Below are positions 17,818-27,386 of a stretch of DNA of 64,000 nucleotides, one piece after another (position 1 is the first letter of the stretch; every line of letters begins with the position of its first letter). The notes beneath the pieces were generated by a model that had not been told where the DNA came from, did no database searches, and saw only the letters and a program-made list of their open reading frames with translations. Position numbers and translations under genes: made by a program. The stretch is from NCBI RefSeq assembly GCF_024691275.1, contig NZ_JAILNU010000058.1, forward strand, positions 80,399 through 144,398, read 5' to 3'. Origin of the DNA: Ruminococcus sp. GTDB taxonomy: Bacteria > Bacillota > Clostridia > Oscillospirales > Ruminococcaceae.

Positions 17818-18690
17818 TTGAGAACAGCAAATAACTGGAAGGATTACAAGATAATAGATACCTCTGACGGAGAAAAGCTGGAAACATGGGGCGATGTCAG
17901 CCTCGTGCGCCCCGATCCGCAGATAATCTGGAAGACCGAGCGTAAAGATCCGCTCTGGAAGAATGCAGACGGACACTATCACCGCTCAAATCAGGGCGGC
18001 GGACAGTGGGAGTTCCGCAAAAAGCTTCCCGAATCATGGAATATAAGCTACGGCGACCTGACGTTCAATATCCGCCCCACAGGCTTCAAGCATACGGGAC
18101 TTTTCCCCGAACAGGCTGTAAACTGGGACTTTATGGCGGATAAGATACGCAGTGCGGGCAGAGAGATAAATGTACTGAACCTGTTTGCTTATACGGGCGG
18201 AGCTACCCTTGCCTGTGCAGCAGCAGGTGCTTCGGTGTGCCATGTTGACGCTTCAAAGGGCATGGTGCAGTGGGCGCGTGAAAACGCCGCAGCTTCGGGA
18301 CTTACCGAGAAGCCTGTCCGCTGGATAGTGGACGACTGCGAGAAGTTCATCGCCCGTGAGATACGCCGCGGACGTAAGTACGACGCAGTTATCATGGATC
18401 CGCCCAGCTACGGCAGAGGGCCCGGAGGAGAGGTATGGAAGCTGGAAAACTGCGTTTACGACCTCGTTAAGCTCTGCTCGGGAGTTCTCTCCGACGATCC
18501 GCTGTTCTTCCTGATAAACAGCTATACCACAGGACTTTCTCCCTCGGTAATGGGCTATATACTGGGAACAGTTCTCACGGATAAATTCGGCGGCAGCGTA
18601 AGCTTCGACGAGATAGGACTTCCCGTAAAGTCCACGGGAATGACGCTGCCATGCGGCTCGACTGCTATCTGGCAGCAGCGTGACGTTTAA
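17818..18690 (+). CDS. Class I SAM-dependent methyltransferase (RlmI/RlmK-like)
   Basis: 290 residues. The AdoMet-binding motif I is VLNLFAYTGGATLACAAAGA (about 120-140), followed by an acidic residue in VDASKGMVQWARENAA, and the catalytic-loop motif DPPSYGRGPGG (about 192-202). DPPSYG is typical of base methyltransferases acting on rRNA, so 23S rRNA cytosine methylation is the likely role. It lacks the PUA domain of full RlmI. The start codon is TTG at 17818, with AAGGAG 7 bases upstream. Confidence 0.8.
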   Translation: MRTANNWKDYKIIDTSDGEKLETWGDVSLVRPDPQIIWKTERKDPLWKNADGHYHRSNQGGGQWEFRKKLPESWNISYGDLTFNIRPTGFKHTGLFPEQAVNWDFMADKIRSAGREINVLNLFAYTGGATLACAAAGASVCHVDASKGMVQWARENAAASGLTEKPVRWIVDDCEKFIAREIRRGRKYDAVIMDPPSYGRGPGGEVWKLENCVYDLVKLCSGVLSDDPLFFLINSYTTGLSPSVMGYILGTVLTDKFGGSVSFDEIGLPVKSTGMTLPCGSTAIWQQRDV

Positions 18691-18694
18691 GCTG

Positions 18695-18783
18695 TTAGGG
18701 CGCGACTGCGCCGCTTATAGGGAACGCCGCCTTCGGCGTTCCGTGTGATCAACCATGTAAGGGCGGATATCATCCGCCCGTGA
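18695..18783. repeat. Intergenic palindromic repeat, copy 2
   Basis: Hairpins ggaacgccg/cggcgttcc (18721-18742) and gggcggat/atccgccc (18761-18779), with the family word CCATGTAAGGGCGG before the second. It fills the gap between the methyltransferase and the DUF6440-like gene. Confidence 0.75.
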
Positions 18784-18807
18784 TACACTAAAAAAGGAGT
18801 AATAATT

Positions 18808-19005
18808 ATGGCAAAAGACGAAAGATTCATAAAAGTATATTCACAGGGAAAGCTCACCGTTTCACAGATATGGGTAGACACAGTTACAGGTGTGAACTAT
18901 TTCTTCCATGAGGACGGCTACGCAGGCGGAATGACAGTTCTTCTCGACAAGGACGGCAAGCCTGTTATATCATCTCCTGCGGAGATAGAAGCTTTAAAGA
19001 AATAA
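18808..19005 (+). CDS. Small DUF6440-like protein
   Basis: 65 residues, with SD AAAGGAG. The pattern RFIKVYSQGKLTVSQIWVD followed by TGVNYFFHEDGYAGGMTVLLD and DGKPVI corresponds to the short beta-rich DUF6440 family common in Firmicutes. No catalytic residues, membrane segment or signal peptide is visible. Its function is unknown. Family assignment is from memory of the consensus. Confidence 0.65.
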   Translation: MAKDERFIKVYSQGKLTVSQIWVDTVTGVNYFFHEDGYAGGMTVLLDKDGKPVISSPAEIEALKK

Positions 19006-19053
19006 TATATTACAGGCGGAAATTTTCTTCTGTTTGAAGGAAAGGATAATAGA

Positions 19054-19884
19054 ATGAAAAATACTATTATAGCAGCAGTTTTGGCTGCAATGACATTTGC
19101 CGCAGTGTCATGCAGTGATAAAAAGGAAGACAAACCTTCGGAAACCGAGAACACAACGGCTTCCGAAGCTGTTTCAACGGAAGATGTTACTGATGAGGCG
19201 GCAACAGAGGAAGAAACTGAGGACGAACTGACAAAACACCTCAGAGAAAAGCTGGAGGAGAATATCGAAAGATGTGTCGATATCACTTTGCAGGAGCTTC
19301 CCAAGTATGATATTCCAACTGACTGGAAAGAAATAAATAACGGAACACTTAAAATGCTTGTGCCGCCCGAAGTATCGGAAACGGAAAAGGAAAAGACGGA
19401 TTCGGTATCTGTTGAAAATGAGTATCAGAATGAAGATAACAGCGTACATATAATCTTCCATTATTTGGACGAATGGGATGAGGGCTGGGTTTATCATCCA
19501 TCCTACCCGGATCTTACAGGAGAGGACGTTAAGGCAGCTTTTTCAGAGCTTGGAGTTGATTACGACGGTTCAAGAGCTTCATTCCTGAAGGCTATATCCT
19601 CTTTCACAAGTGACGATAAGACAGCTGAAAATGAGAAAGCCTTCAGAATAGCTTCGATCGAAAAGGGAATCGAATTAGGATATTATGGATCGCTCTTTCA
19701 TAATTTGTCAGACGGACATGATGTTTATATAGAAGGAGGATTCGGCGAATACATGAATGAGGACGAGATGAGAGTTGCCTATGCGCTCATTTTCGCCGAC
19801 AGCAACAAGGAGTATAGTGTAAGAGTAGAGGCTCCTACAAAGGAAGAGTTACTCATGATTTGCTCAACTTTATCCTTTAGTTAA
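19054..19884 (+). CDS. Secreted lipoprotein of unknown function
   Basis: 276 residues. A 16-residue hydrophobic signal ends in the lipobox AAVSC (Cys20), so it should be lipid-anchored on the outer membrane face. A Ser/Thr/Glu-rich linker (about 21-65) precedes a single globular domain with no motif I can name. AAGGA lies before the ATG. It is followed closely by ecfA1 (15 bases), so it may be co-transcribed with the ECF transporter module, but a functional link is not shown. Convergent or antisense frames here are shadows. Confidence 0.7.
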   Translation: MKNTIIAAVLAAMTFAAVSCSDKKEDKPSETENTTASEAVSTEDVTDEAATEEETEDELTKHLREKLEENIERCVDITLQELPKYDIPTDWKEINNGTLKMLVPPEVSETEKEKTDSVSVENEYQNEDNSVHIIFHYLDEWDEGWVYHPSYPDLTGEDVKAAFSELGVDYDGSRASFLKAISSFTSDDKTAENEKAFRIASIEKGIELGYYGSLFHNLSDGHDVYIEGGFGEYMNEDEMRVAYALIFADSNKEYSVRVEAPTKEELLMICSTLSFS

Positions 19885-19899
19885 AGAACAGGTATAAAT

Positions 19900-20751
19900 A
19901 TGGAAAATATAATCGAAATAAGAGGTCTGCACTTTGCCTATGAGTCCGACGGCGAGGACAAAAAGCCCGTGGAAGTACTCAAAGGAATAGACCTTGACAT
20001 AAAGCAGGGTGAGTTCGTAGCAGTGCTTGGGCATAACGGCTGCGGAAAATCTACCCTCGCAAAGCACCTGAACGCCATACTGCTCCCCACTGAGGGAACG
20101 GTCACGGTGGACGGGATAGATACAAAGGACGAGGAAAAGCTGTTCGAGCTGCGTCAGCGCGCGGGAATGGTATTCCAGAATCCGGACAACCAGATAGTTT
20201 CCTCGATAGTCGAGGAGGACGTAGCCTTCGCTCTGGAAAATCTCGGCGTACCCTATGAGGAGATGCGCAAACGAGTGGACGAGAGCCTTAAAGCCGTGGG
20301 AATGTACGAGTACAGACTCCATTCGCCCAGCCAGCTCTCGGGCGGACAGAAGCAGCGAGTGGCTATCGCAGGCGTTATCGCAATGCAGCCAAAGTGCATA
20401 ATCCTTGACGAGCCGACGGCTATGCTCGACCCCCAGGGACGCAAGGAAGTCCTTGCGACGATACACCGCATGAACCGAGAGCAGGGCATAACAATAGTGC
20501 TCATAACTCATTATATGGACGAAGCCGCAAACTGTGACCGCGTTGTGGTCATGGACAAGGGGCAGGTAGTCCTTGACAATGTGCCTGAGAAGGTGTTCTC
20601 GCAGGTGGACAAGCTGAAAGCTATCGGGCTTGATGTACCGCAGGTCACAGAGCTTGCATGGGAGCTTCGCAAGGCAGGCTGCGACATATCCCCCGAGATA
20701 ATCTCGGAGGAAGAGTGCGTGGCAGCTATACAGAAGCTTTTTGCAGACTGA
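19900..20751 (+). CDS. ecfA1: Energy-coupling factor transporter ATPase 1
   Basis: 283 residues; one of the two ATPases that power ECF-type vitamin/micronutrient uptake. Walker [10 protein letters not shown] (about 45), Q-loop [11 protein letters not shown], signature [13 protein letters not shown] (about 145), Walker [14 protein letters not shown] and switch His in LITHYMDEA are all present. The FQNPDNQ Q-loop is characteristic of EcfA/CbiO proteins. It forms ecfA1-ecfA2-ecfT with the next genes; no substrate-binding S component is in the window, as usual for the shared group II module. Confidence 0.95.
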   Translation: MENIIEIRGLHFAYESDGEDKKPVEVLKGIDLDIKQGEFVAVLGHNGCGKSTLAKHLNAILLPTEGTVTVDGIDTKDEEKLFELRQRAGMVFQNPDNQIVSSIVEEDVAFALENLGVPYEEMRKRVDESLKAVGMYEYRLHSPSQLSGGQKQRVAIAGVIAMQPKCIILDEPTAMLDPQGRKEVLATIHRMNREQGITIVLITHYMDEAANCDRVVVMDKGQVVLDNVPEKVFSQVDKLKAIGLDVPQVTELAWELRKAGCDISPEIISEEECVAAIQKLFAD

Positions 20752-20791
20752 GTACGGACGTACTCGCACAAGAAAGAAAAGGAGAATAGAA

Positions 20792-21664
20792 TTGGCTATC
20801 CTTGAAACACAGGAGCTTACATACACCTACAGCATGGGAACTCCCTTTGAGAAGACCGCTGTAGACCATGTGAGCCTTAAAATAGACGAGGGTGAGATGG
20901 TGGGCGTAATGGGTCACACAGGCTCAGGCAAGTCCACGCTCATACAGCATTTCAACGGACTGCTCAGACCGACTTCGGGCAAGGTGCTCCTTGACGGCAA
21001 GGACATATGGGCAGACAAGGACAAGATAAGAGATGTCCGCTTCAAGGTGGGACTTGTTTTCCAGTACCCCGAATATCAGATATTCGAGGAGACTGTATTC
21101 AAGGACATCGCCTTCGGACCTAAGAATATGGGACTTGACGAAGCCGAGATAAAGCGCCGTGTATACGAAACAGCCCGTGATATCGGACTTAAAGAGGAGC
21201 TTATGGAGCGTTCGCCCTTTGAGCTCTCAGGCGGTCAGAAGCGCCGCGTTGCTATTGCAGGCGTAATGGCTATGGAGCCGAGAGTGCTCATACTGGACGA
21301 GCCTACCGCAGGTCTCGACCCTGCCGGCAGAGATAAGATACTCTCCCATATCAAGCGCTATCACGAGCGCACAAAGAATACCATACTCATAGTCTCCCAC
21401 AGCATGGAGGACATTGCCACATTTGCCGACAAGATACTTGTCATGAGCAAGGCTAAGCTCTTCTGCTATGATGAGACAGTGAATGTGTTCGCAAGAGCTG
21501 ATGAGATATCGGACATAGGTCTTGATGTACCTCAGATAACCAAGGTCTTCGGAGAGCTAAGGCGCAGGGGACTTGATTTCGGCAAGGAAGTCTATACCGT
21601 GGGATATGCCCGCGACCTGCTTCTGAAGCACCTGAACGCAAAGGGAGGTACGCTGAATTGCTGA
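20792..21664 (+). CDS. ecfA2: Energy-coupling factor transporter ATPase 2
   Basis: 290 residues from the TTG at 20792, chosen because AAAGGAG lies 8 bases upstream and the protein then starts at the expected LAILETQELTYTY; an upstream in-frame ATG overlaps ecfA1 without a site. Walker A GHTGSGKST, Q-loop LVFQYPEYQIFEET (the FQYPEYQLF form marks EcfA2), signature LSGGQKRRVAIAG, Walker B VLILDEPTAGLDP and His in VSHSMEDIA are intact. It pairs with EcfA1 as a heterodimer. Confidence 0.95.
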   Translation: MAILETQELTYTYSMGTPFEKTAVDHVSLKIDEGEMVGVMGHTGSGKSTLIQHFNGLLRPTSGKVLLDGKDIWADKDKIRDVRFKVGLVFQYPEYQIFEETVFKDIAFGPKNMGLDEAEIKRRVYETARDIGLKEELMERSPFELSGGQKRRVAIAGVMAMEPRVLILDEPTAGLDPAGRDKILSHIKRYHERTKNTILIVSHSMEDIATFADKILVMSKAKLFCYDETVNVFARADEISDIGLDVPQITKVFGELRRRGLDFGKEVYTVGYARDLLLKHLNAKGGTLNC

Positions 21665-22461
21665 GAGATATAACTATCGGACAGTACTTCCCCGGGGACA
21701 GCATTATCCATAAGCTCGATCCAAGATTCAAGATCGTGATAACGCTCCTTTACATCGTAATGCTCTTTTCGGGAGGCAGTTACCTTTGCCTCGTTGTAGG
21801 AGCTGTCTATACTTTCGGAGCTATCCTGCTTTCGAGGATACCCGTCAGGATGTTCTGGAAGAGTGTAAAACCGCTGCTGCCGTTCCTGATAATAACGGCG
21901 GTGCTGAACCTGCTGCTCATGAACACAGGCGATGTGATCTGGCAGTGGAAATTTCTGAAAATAACCGAAAGCGGTCTGAACACCAGCTTATTCATGGTCA
22001 TAAGGATAGTGCTCCTCATCATGGGAAGCTCTCTCTTGACATATACCACCTCACCAATAACACTTACAGACGCTATTGAAAGGCTCCTTTCGCCGCTGCG
22101 CAAGGTGAAATTCCCGGTGCATGAGCTGGCAATGATGATGTCGATCGCACTTCGCTTCATACCGACACTCATTGAGGAGACCGACAAGATAATGTCTGCA
22201 CAGAAAGCTCGCGGAGCTGAAATAGACACAGGCAGCTTTACAACAAGAGCTAAGAATCTCATCTCCATACTGGTGCCGCTGTTCATATCAGCATTCAGAC
22301 GCGCAGATGAGCTCGCAACAGCAATGGAGTGCCGTTGTTATCACGGCGGAGACGGAAGAACAAGATTAAGACAACTCAGATCTGCTCCGAGGGACTATAT
22401 CGCACTTGCGATAACGGTTCTTTTCCTTGTGGGAGTGATCGTGCTCGGCAAGATCGCCTGA
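21658..22461 (+). CDS. ecfT: Energy-coupling factor transporter transmembrane protein EcfT
   Basis: 267-residue membrane scaffold joining the two ATPases to substrate-specific S components. About five hydrophobic segments are visible, and the cytoplasmic coupling helices carry the Ala-Arg-Gly type motif (SAQKARGAEI) followed by AMECRCYHGG, both typical of EcfT. Initiation is probably at TTG 21658, which overlaps the ecfA2 stop by 7 bases and has GGGAGG 9 bases upstream, giving tight coupling. Confidence 0.93.
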   Translation: MLRDITIGQYFPGDSIIHKLDPRFKIVITLLYIVMLFSGGSYLCLVVGAVYTFGAILLSRIPVRMFWKSVKPLLPFLIITAVLNLLLMNTGDVIWQWKFLKITESGLNTSLFMVIRIVLLIMGSSLLTYTTSPITLTDAIERLLSPLRKVKFPVHELAMMMSIALRFIPTLIEETDKIMSAQKARGAEIDTGSFTTRAKNLISILVPLFISAFRRADELATAMECRCYHGGDGRTRLRQLRSAPRDYIALAITVLFLVGVIVLGKIA

Positions 22462-22484
22462 GCAGAACAAAAGAGAGGGAAAAA

Positions 22485-25364
22485 ATGAACAATGAGGAAA
22501 AAGTGACCGCTGCACACAGTCGTATGGAGCGGTTCAGGAAAGGTAAATTCTATCGGATAATGTACGAAAAGGGAGTATTCTATTTTATCCTTTCGTTCCT
22601 TATCCCATTTTCGATAATACTTTATGCCTTTGGTCAGTACGGGATACACCCTTTCGGAGACAGGCAGATACTTGTCGTTGACCTCTGGCATCAGTACTAT
22701 CCGTTTTTCAGGGTGCTGCGCGAAAAGCTCACCACAGGCGGCTCGATGCTGTATTCGTGGGAAAACGGACTTGGTACGAATTTCCTGTCGTTGATATCTT
22801 ATTACGCAGCAAGTCCGCTGAACCTGCTGTCGGTATTTTTCGGCGAGGGGAACGAGCGTGATGCGCTCACGTTCATACTTGCGGCAAAGATAGGCTTTGC
22901 GGGAGCGTTTTTCAGCACATTCCTGCGATATACCTACAAGCGCAAGGACTTTTCGATATGTATGTTCTCGGTGATGTATGCTCTTTGCAGCTATACGCTG
23001 GGATACTACTGGAACGTAATGTGGTTCGATACTATAGCACTGTTCCCGTTGGTAATGATGGGCATTGTGGCTATATGCCGCGAAGGGAAATGGAAGGTAT
23101 TCACCTTTGCACTGGCATTTTCCCTCATATCCAACTACTACATCGGCTACTTCACTTGTGTGTTCTCGATATTCATGTTTGCTGCGGCAAGCATTATCGA
23201 GTGCAAGGGCATCAAGGACTGGTTCAAAAAGCTGTTCCTTATGCTGCGTTCATCTATACTCGGAATATGGCTGGGCGGATTCATACTCCTGCCCGCATAC
23301 TTCGGACTGAAACTCACATACAGCGCAAACAACACCATGCCGACTGTTGTGACCTTCTACGAGGACTGGAAGAAGATAATCTCCCATGTACTTTCTTACG
23401 ATGCGCCTACAAAGGTGGACGGACTCCCGAACTACGCCTGCGGAATGCTTGCAGTGCTGCTTTTCGGCGTGTTCCTGTTCTCATTCGGCATAAAGATAAG
23501 GGAGAAGATCGCTTCACTGCTCATGCTTGCACTCATAGTTGTGAGCTGCAACATGAATATCCTCAACTACATCTGGCACGGCTTCCATTTCACCAACCAG
23601 ATACCGTACCGCTTTGCGTTCATATTCAGCTTTGTGCTCGCAGCAGCGGCTTTCAGGGCATACGACATTATCCTGTCAAAGGGTATAAAGGTGTACCAGC
23701 TGGTGCTGATGCTCATAGTTCCTGCGGCAGTATTCGTACTTAATCGTATGACAGGCGGTGTGGATTACGAATTTGAAGGAGCAGTAAAGAGCTCCGCAAT
23801 AATCACGGGAGCGTACTGGCTGGTATTCATAGCGGCGAAGATATTCCCCTTCAGGACCCAGAACAAGCGCAACGTGCTCATGACTTTTGCCCTTGCGGCA
23901 GCTGTTTTCAGCGAGTTCATAAGCAATGCTCAGATGGGTGTCAAGACAGTTGATACCACCGGCTACAGTGATTACCCTGCCGAAAACGCAGAGGTCCAGG
24001 AGCTCCTTGAATACGAAAGGAACACAGACAAAGACCTGTTCTACAGAAGTGAGATGACACAGACATATACTCTCAATGACAGCGCCCTTTACGGCTACCG
24101 CGGTCTGTCACAGTTCTCCTCAGCAGCAAATGTCTCCGTGACGACGCTGTGCAAGAGACTTGGTCTATACGCTTCAGAGGCAGGAAACAGATATTACTAC
24201 AGAACATCTACTCCTGTAGTTAATTCACTTTTCGGAATAAAGTACCTCATCAAAAAGAACGGCGACCTCAACACAGAGGAATGGGTATTCGACAATGTTC
24301 ATACAGCCGATGATTCTCAGCTGTATAAGAACCGCTACCCATTGTCGCTGGGCTATATGGTCAATGAGAAGATACTTATGATGGAAGACAACGGCGGCGC
24401 TAATCCCTTTGAGTACCAGAACGACCTCGTCCGCCGTGCAACAGGCGTTGAAGACAGCCTCTTCATTCCGCAGCCTGTGGCACTGGTCGAGTACGAAGGA
24501 CTTGAAGTGACCAAGAACGGTTACGGAAATTACACCTTCCAGACTGAGGAAAACAGAGTAACAGGAAGCGCTACCTATTCATACAGCTGCATCGACGGAA
24601 GCTACCTCTACGGTTATGCTAACGGCACAGGCGGCACCTGCGATTCCCTTGAGATAAGATGCGACGGCAATCTTGTCGATTCGGGAAAGCTTATCGAAAG
24701 CTATCCTTTAGTGTTCCCCATGGGCAACGGACAGGAGGGCAGCACCTCTACTGTCAGATTAACGTCTAACGAAAAAAATAAGTCAGGCAATTTTAAGCTC
24801 ATGATCTACGCTTTGAATAAAGATGTCTTTGAGAGAGCCTATGACGCACTTGCAGATGAACAGCTCGAAATATCAAGCTTTTCTGATACCAAGATATGCG
24901 GAAAGGTAAATGCAAAGAAGGACGGCATCATGATGCTTTCCATGCCTTACGAAAAGGGCTGGAAGGTATATGTTGACGGCGAAAAGGCGGAGACCTTCAA
25001 GCTCATGCAGTCACTGCTGGGATTCAGGGTCGGAAGCGGCGAACATGACATAAGGATAGAGTATACGCCTGAAGGCTTCTGGCTGGGTGTTACATTCACA
25101 TTTTTGAGCCTGTTGTTTATCGTACTTCTTATGGTATGCGAAAGAAAGCGCAGGCAGCTCAGACGCAGACAGGCAGCTCAGGCAGCTGCTGAGGCGCGGC
25201 AGGCAGAAGAGAATTATCCGAAATTCCCGTATGGCAATAAAGCAGAGATATACGATCAGGTCAGCGAGTCGCTCCTCGCCGAGGATATCGGCAGGGTAGA
25301 GGACTCAGAGGTCGTTCTTTATGACGGAACCAAATCAGATGAAAAGGAGGCGGAAGATGCGTAA
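22485..25364 (+). CDS. YfhO-family multispanning membrane protein
   Basis: 959 residues from ATG 22485, which has GAGAGGG upstream; the longer in-frame start overlaps ecfT and is unlikely. A dozen or more hydrophobic segments (about residues 35-560) are followed by a large outer domain and a last membrane helix near 870-895, then a charged cytoplasmic tail. The early outer loop DLWHQYYPFFR and SWENGLGTNF match the YfhO family (Pfam 'bacterial membrane protein YfhO'), GT-C-related proteins implicated in glycosylating lipoteichoic acid or other surface polymers. The end overlaps truA by 8 bases. Confidence 0.85.
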   Translation: MNNEEKVTAAHSRMERFRKGKFYRIMYEKGVFYFILSFLIPFSIILYAFGQYGIHPFGDRQILVVDLWHQYYPFFRVLREKLTTGGSMLYSWENGLGTNFLSLISYYAASPLNLLSVFFGEGNERDALTFILAAKIGFAGAFFSTFLRYTYKRKDFSICMFSVMYALCSYTLGYYWNVMWFDTIALFPLVMMGIVAICREGKWKVFTFALAFSLISNYYIGYFTCVFSIFMFAAASIIECKGIKDWFKKLFLMLRSSILGIWLGGFILLPAYFGLKLTYSANNTMPTVVTFYEDWKKIISHVLSYDAPTKVDGLPNYACGMLAVLLFGVFLFSFGIKIREKIASLLMLALIVVSCNMNILNYIWHGFHFTNQIPYRFAFIFSFVLAAAAFRAYDIILSKGIKVYQLVLMLIVPAAVFVLNRMTGGVDYEFEGAVKSSAIITGAYWLVFIAAKIFPFRTQNKRNVLMTFALAAAVFSEFISNAQMGVKTVDTTGYSDYPAENAEVQELLEYERNTDKDLFYRSEMTQTYTLNDSALYGYRGLSQFSSAANVSVTTLCKRLGLYASEAGNRYYYRTSTPVVNSLFGIKYLIKKNGDLNTEEWVFDNVHTADDSQLYKNRYPLSLGYMVNEKILMMEDNGGANPFEYQNDLVRRATGVEDSLFIPQPVALVEYEGLEVTKNGYGNYTFQTEENRVTGSATYSYSCIDGSYLYGYANGTGGTCDSLEIRCDGNLVDSGKLIESYPLVFPMGNGQEGSTSTVRLTSNEKNKSGNFKLMIYALNKDVFERAYDALADEQLEISSFSDTKICGKVNAKKDGIMMLSMPYEKGWKVYVDGEKAETFKLMQSLLGFRVGSGEHDIRIEYTPEGFWLGVTFTFLSLLFIVLLMVCERKRRQLRRRQAAQAAAEARQAEENYPKFPYGNKAEIYDQVSESLLAEDIGRVEDSEVVLYDGTKSDEKEAEDA

Positions 25365-26130
25365 TCTGAAAGTAATGGCAGCTTACAGAGGAACTGCTTA
25401 CCATGGCTTTCAGCGGCAGAGCAACGCAGTAACGGTTCAGGAGGTGCTTGAAAAAGCACTTTCAAAGGTGCTCAATGAGCCGATAACCATAACGGGCTGT
25501 TCACGGACGGATACAGGTGTCCATGCCAATCAGTTCTGCTTCAATGTGAAAACGAACAGCAAAATAAACTGCCTCGGCTTTTGCAGGGGAGTGAACGGAG
25601 AACTGCCCGATGATGTATCTGTATTGAGCTGTGAGGACGTACCGCTTGATTTTCACGCAAGATTCGACTGCAAAGGCAAGGAGTATGTTTACAAAATGCA
25701 TTGCAGCGAATCAAAAAATCCCTTTGCAGCAGACCTTATGCTGCATTACAGAAGGAAATTCGACGTGGAAGCAGCGAGAAAGGCTGCACAGTATTTCGTG
25801 GGAACGCATGATTTTTCATCATTTTGTGCCGATTGTACAAATGTTTCAACAACGGTAAGAACTATTTATTCTTTCAAAATAGAAAAAAGTGGAGATTCTG
25901 TGATAATGCTTGTAAAAGGCAACGGTTTTTTGTATAATATGATTAGGATAATGGTGGGCACTCTTATCGACGTGAGTGAGAAGCGGCTCGCTCCCGATGA
26001 TATCCCCGCTATCCTGGACGCAAAAGACCGCCTGAAGGCAGGCAGAACAGCAATGGCTCACGGATTGTATCTCAATCGCGTATTCTACAGCGAGGAAGAA
26101 ATGTTCGGTGAGACGGCAGAACAAAGCTAA
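25357..26130 (+). CDS. truA: tRNA pseudouridine(38-40) synthase TruA
   Basis: 257 residues. It converts uridines 38-40 of the tRNA anticodon arm to pseudouridine. The catalytic aspartate lies in GCSRTDTGVHANQF (about residue 52); GKEYVYKM and NGFLYNMIRIMVGTLIDV are further family signatures. The start at 25357 is set by AAGGAGG 6 bases upstream, inside the end of the yfhO-like gene. The following DUF5711-like gene begins 12 bases after the stop. Confidence 0.95.
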   Translation: MRNLKVMAAYRGTAYHGFQRQSNAVTVQEVLEKALSKVLNEPITITGCSRTDTGVHANQFCFNVKTNSKINCLGFCRGVNGELPDDVSVLSCEDVPLDFHARFDCKGKEYVYKMHCSESKNPFAADLMLHYRRKFDVEAARKAAQYFVGTHDFSSFCADCTNVSTTVRTIYSFKIEKSGDSVIMLVKGNGFLYNMIRIMVGTLIDVSEKRLAPDDIPAILDAKDRLKAGRTAMAHGLYLNRVFYSEEEMFGETAEQS

Positions 26131-26142
26131 GGAGGTATCAGC

Positions 26143-27315
26143 GTGCCGAAAATGTATGACGCCGATGATATCGTCGATCTTAAAAATCGAAAAAGGCGGC
26201 GCAAAAGGCTGAGACGGTTTCTTACGATACTGCTTACAGCCGCACTTGCCACGGGGCTATATTTTACCCGTGACAGTTGGTATAATAAACTCAGGGGAAT
26301 AGGAGAACAGTACAGAACTATCGTTAACTCCGGTGAGCTCGCAGAGGGAAATTTCCCTATCGAGGTAAGCGGAGGTTCGGATTATCAGCTTGAACTTACG
26401 GACAGGAGGGTGATCGTTCTAAGTGATACGTATGCTTACTTTTACGATGCAGACGGCAAGAGACTGAAACGCCGTCAGCATACCTACAAAAATACAGTGC
26501 TCCGTGCAGCAGGCGGACGTGCATTGCTGTATGAGCACAACGGAAAAGAGCTTAGTGTTGAGGACGAAGAACAAGTCTACTTCACTAAAACTTATGCAGA
26601 TAAGCTCATACTATTTGCGAGAATAAGTGAACAGGGCTATACTGCTGTGGTTACTACCTCAGACAGCTATAGCTGCGAACTTGAAGTATATGATAAATGG
26701 GGAAAGGGCATATACAAAAGGAAATGTATCGAAAGAGTCTGCGACCTTAGCTTCATAAACGGAAGCAAGGGATGTGTGCTGAGCTTTATCTCAGCCGAAA
26801 ACGGTCAGCTCGTTACAAATGTTCAGGAAATAAGCTTCAGCGAGGAAGGAGATCATTGGACTTCTCCGGGGCTGAATACTGTTGGTCTTGACGTTTACGG
26901 TTTTGGAAATGGCGCTTTTGTGCTTGGCGATGACGCTTGCGGATATGTTGACGGCAGCGGTCAGATAAGTTCATTCTATACTTATGACGGCGTGCTCGCA
27001 GCAGGCGCAAGTGAGGACGGAAAATCGGCTGTCATCATAAATAACGATGACAGAAGAAAATACGTCATGGCACTGTTCAGCGGCGGAAGCTCGGAAGCCC
27101 TTATCATTGACCTTGAAGAACCGTCGATAGACGTTATTATCTATGATGAGCTTGCTTATGTACTGTGTGAGGGAAGAATAAAAGCTTATGACTTCAACGG
27201 CGGACTGCGTTCAGTTGCTGATGTAAGCGATTCCTACACAGGTTTTGTAAGAAGCGAAGATCATATTTTCCTGAAAGGTTATAATAAAATAGATCGTATA
27301 GATTATGAAAGCTGA
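26143..27315 (+). CDS. DUF5711-like membrane-anchored beta-propeller-like protein
   Basis: 390 residues beginning at GTG 26143, with GGAGG 7 bases upstream. A very basic cytoplasmic N-terminus (KNRKRRRKRLRR) is followed by one membrane helix (about 25-45), then a long beta-rich exterior domain with blade-like repeats, as in the DUF5711 family of Clostridia. No enzymatic motif is visible. Position between truA and the cvpA-like gene is typical background context and does not reveal a role. Confidence 0.7.
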   Translation: MPKMYDADDIVDLKNRKRRRKRLRRFLTILLTAALATGLYFTRDSWYNKLRGIGEQYRTIVNSGELAEGNFPIEVSGGSDYQLELTDRRVIVLSDTYAYFYDADGKRLKRRQHTYKNTVLRAAGGRALLYEHNGKELSVEDEEQVYFTKTYADKLILFARISEQGYTAVVTTSDSYSCELEVYDKWGKGIYKRKCIERVCDLSFINGSKGCVLSFISAENGQLVTNVQEISFSEEGDHWTSPGLNTVGLDVYGFGNGAFVLGDDACGYVDGSGQISSFYTYDGVLAAGASEDGKSAVIINNDDRRKYVMALFSGGSSEALIIDLEEPSIDVIIYDELAYVLCEGRIKAYDFNGGLRSVADVSDSYTGFVRSEDHIFLKGYNKIDRIDYES

Positions 27316-27343
27316 CTTTTGATACATATTATTTACAAGTCGA

Positions 27344-27386
27344 AAGGAGGCTGCGTCGCAGAGCATGATGCGGCGCAACATATATG
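27344..27386 (+). promoter_or_regulatory. Ribosome binding site bridged to start codon by a hairpin
   Basis: AAGGAGG at 27344-27350 is 33 bases from the ATG at 27384, too far for normal initiation. Between them tgcgtcgca (27352-27360) pairs with tgcggcgca (27369-27377): nine pairs including one U-G, loop of 8. Folding leaves an effective spacing of 7 bases. The loop contains an ATGATG in another frame. Confidence 0.6.

Noticed and set aside
19870..20826. 318-codon minus-strand frame
   Set aside because: Antisense to ecfA1, whose Walker, Q-loop and signature motifs are unmistakable.
22329..22484. Longer N-terminus for the YfhO-like protein
   Set aside because: The 52 extra residues overlap ecfT in another frame, are basic and non-conserved in character, and the ATG at 22485 has its own ribosome site.
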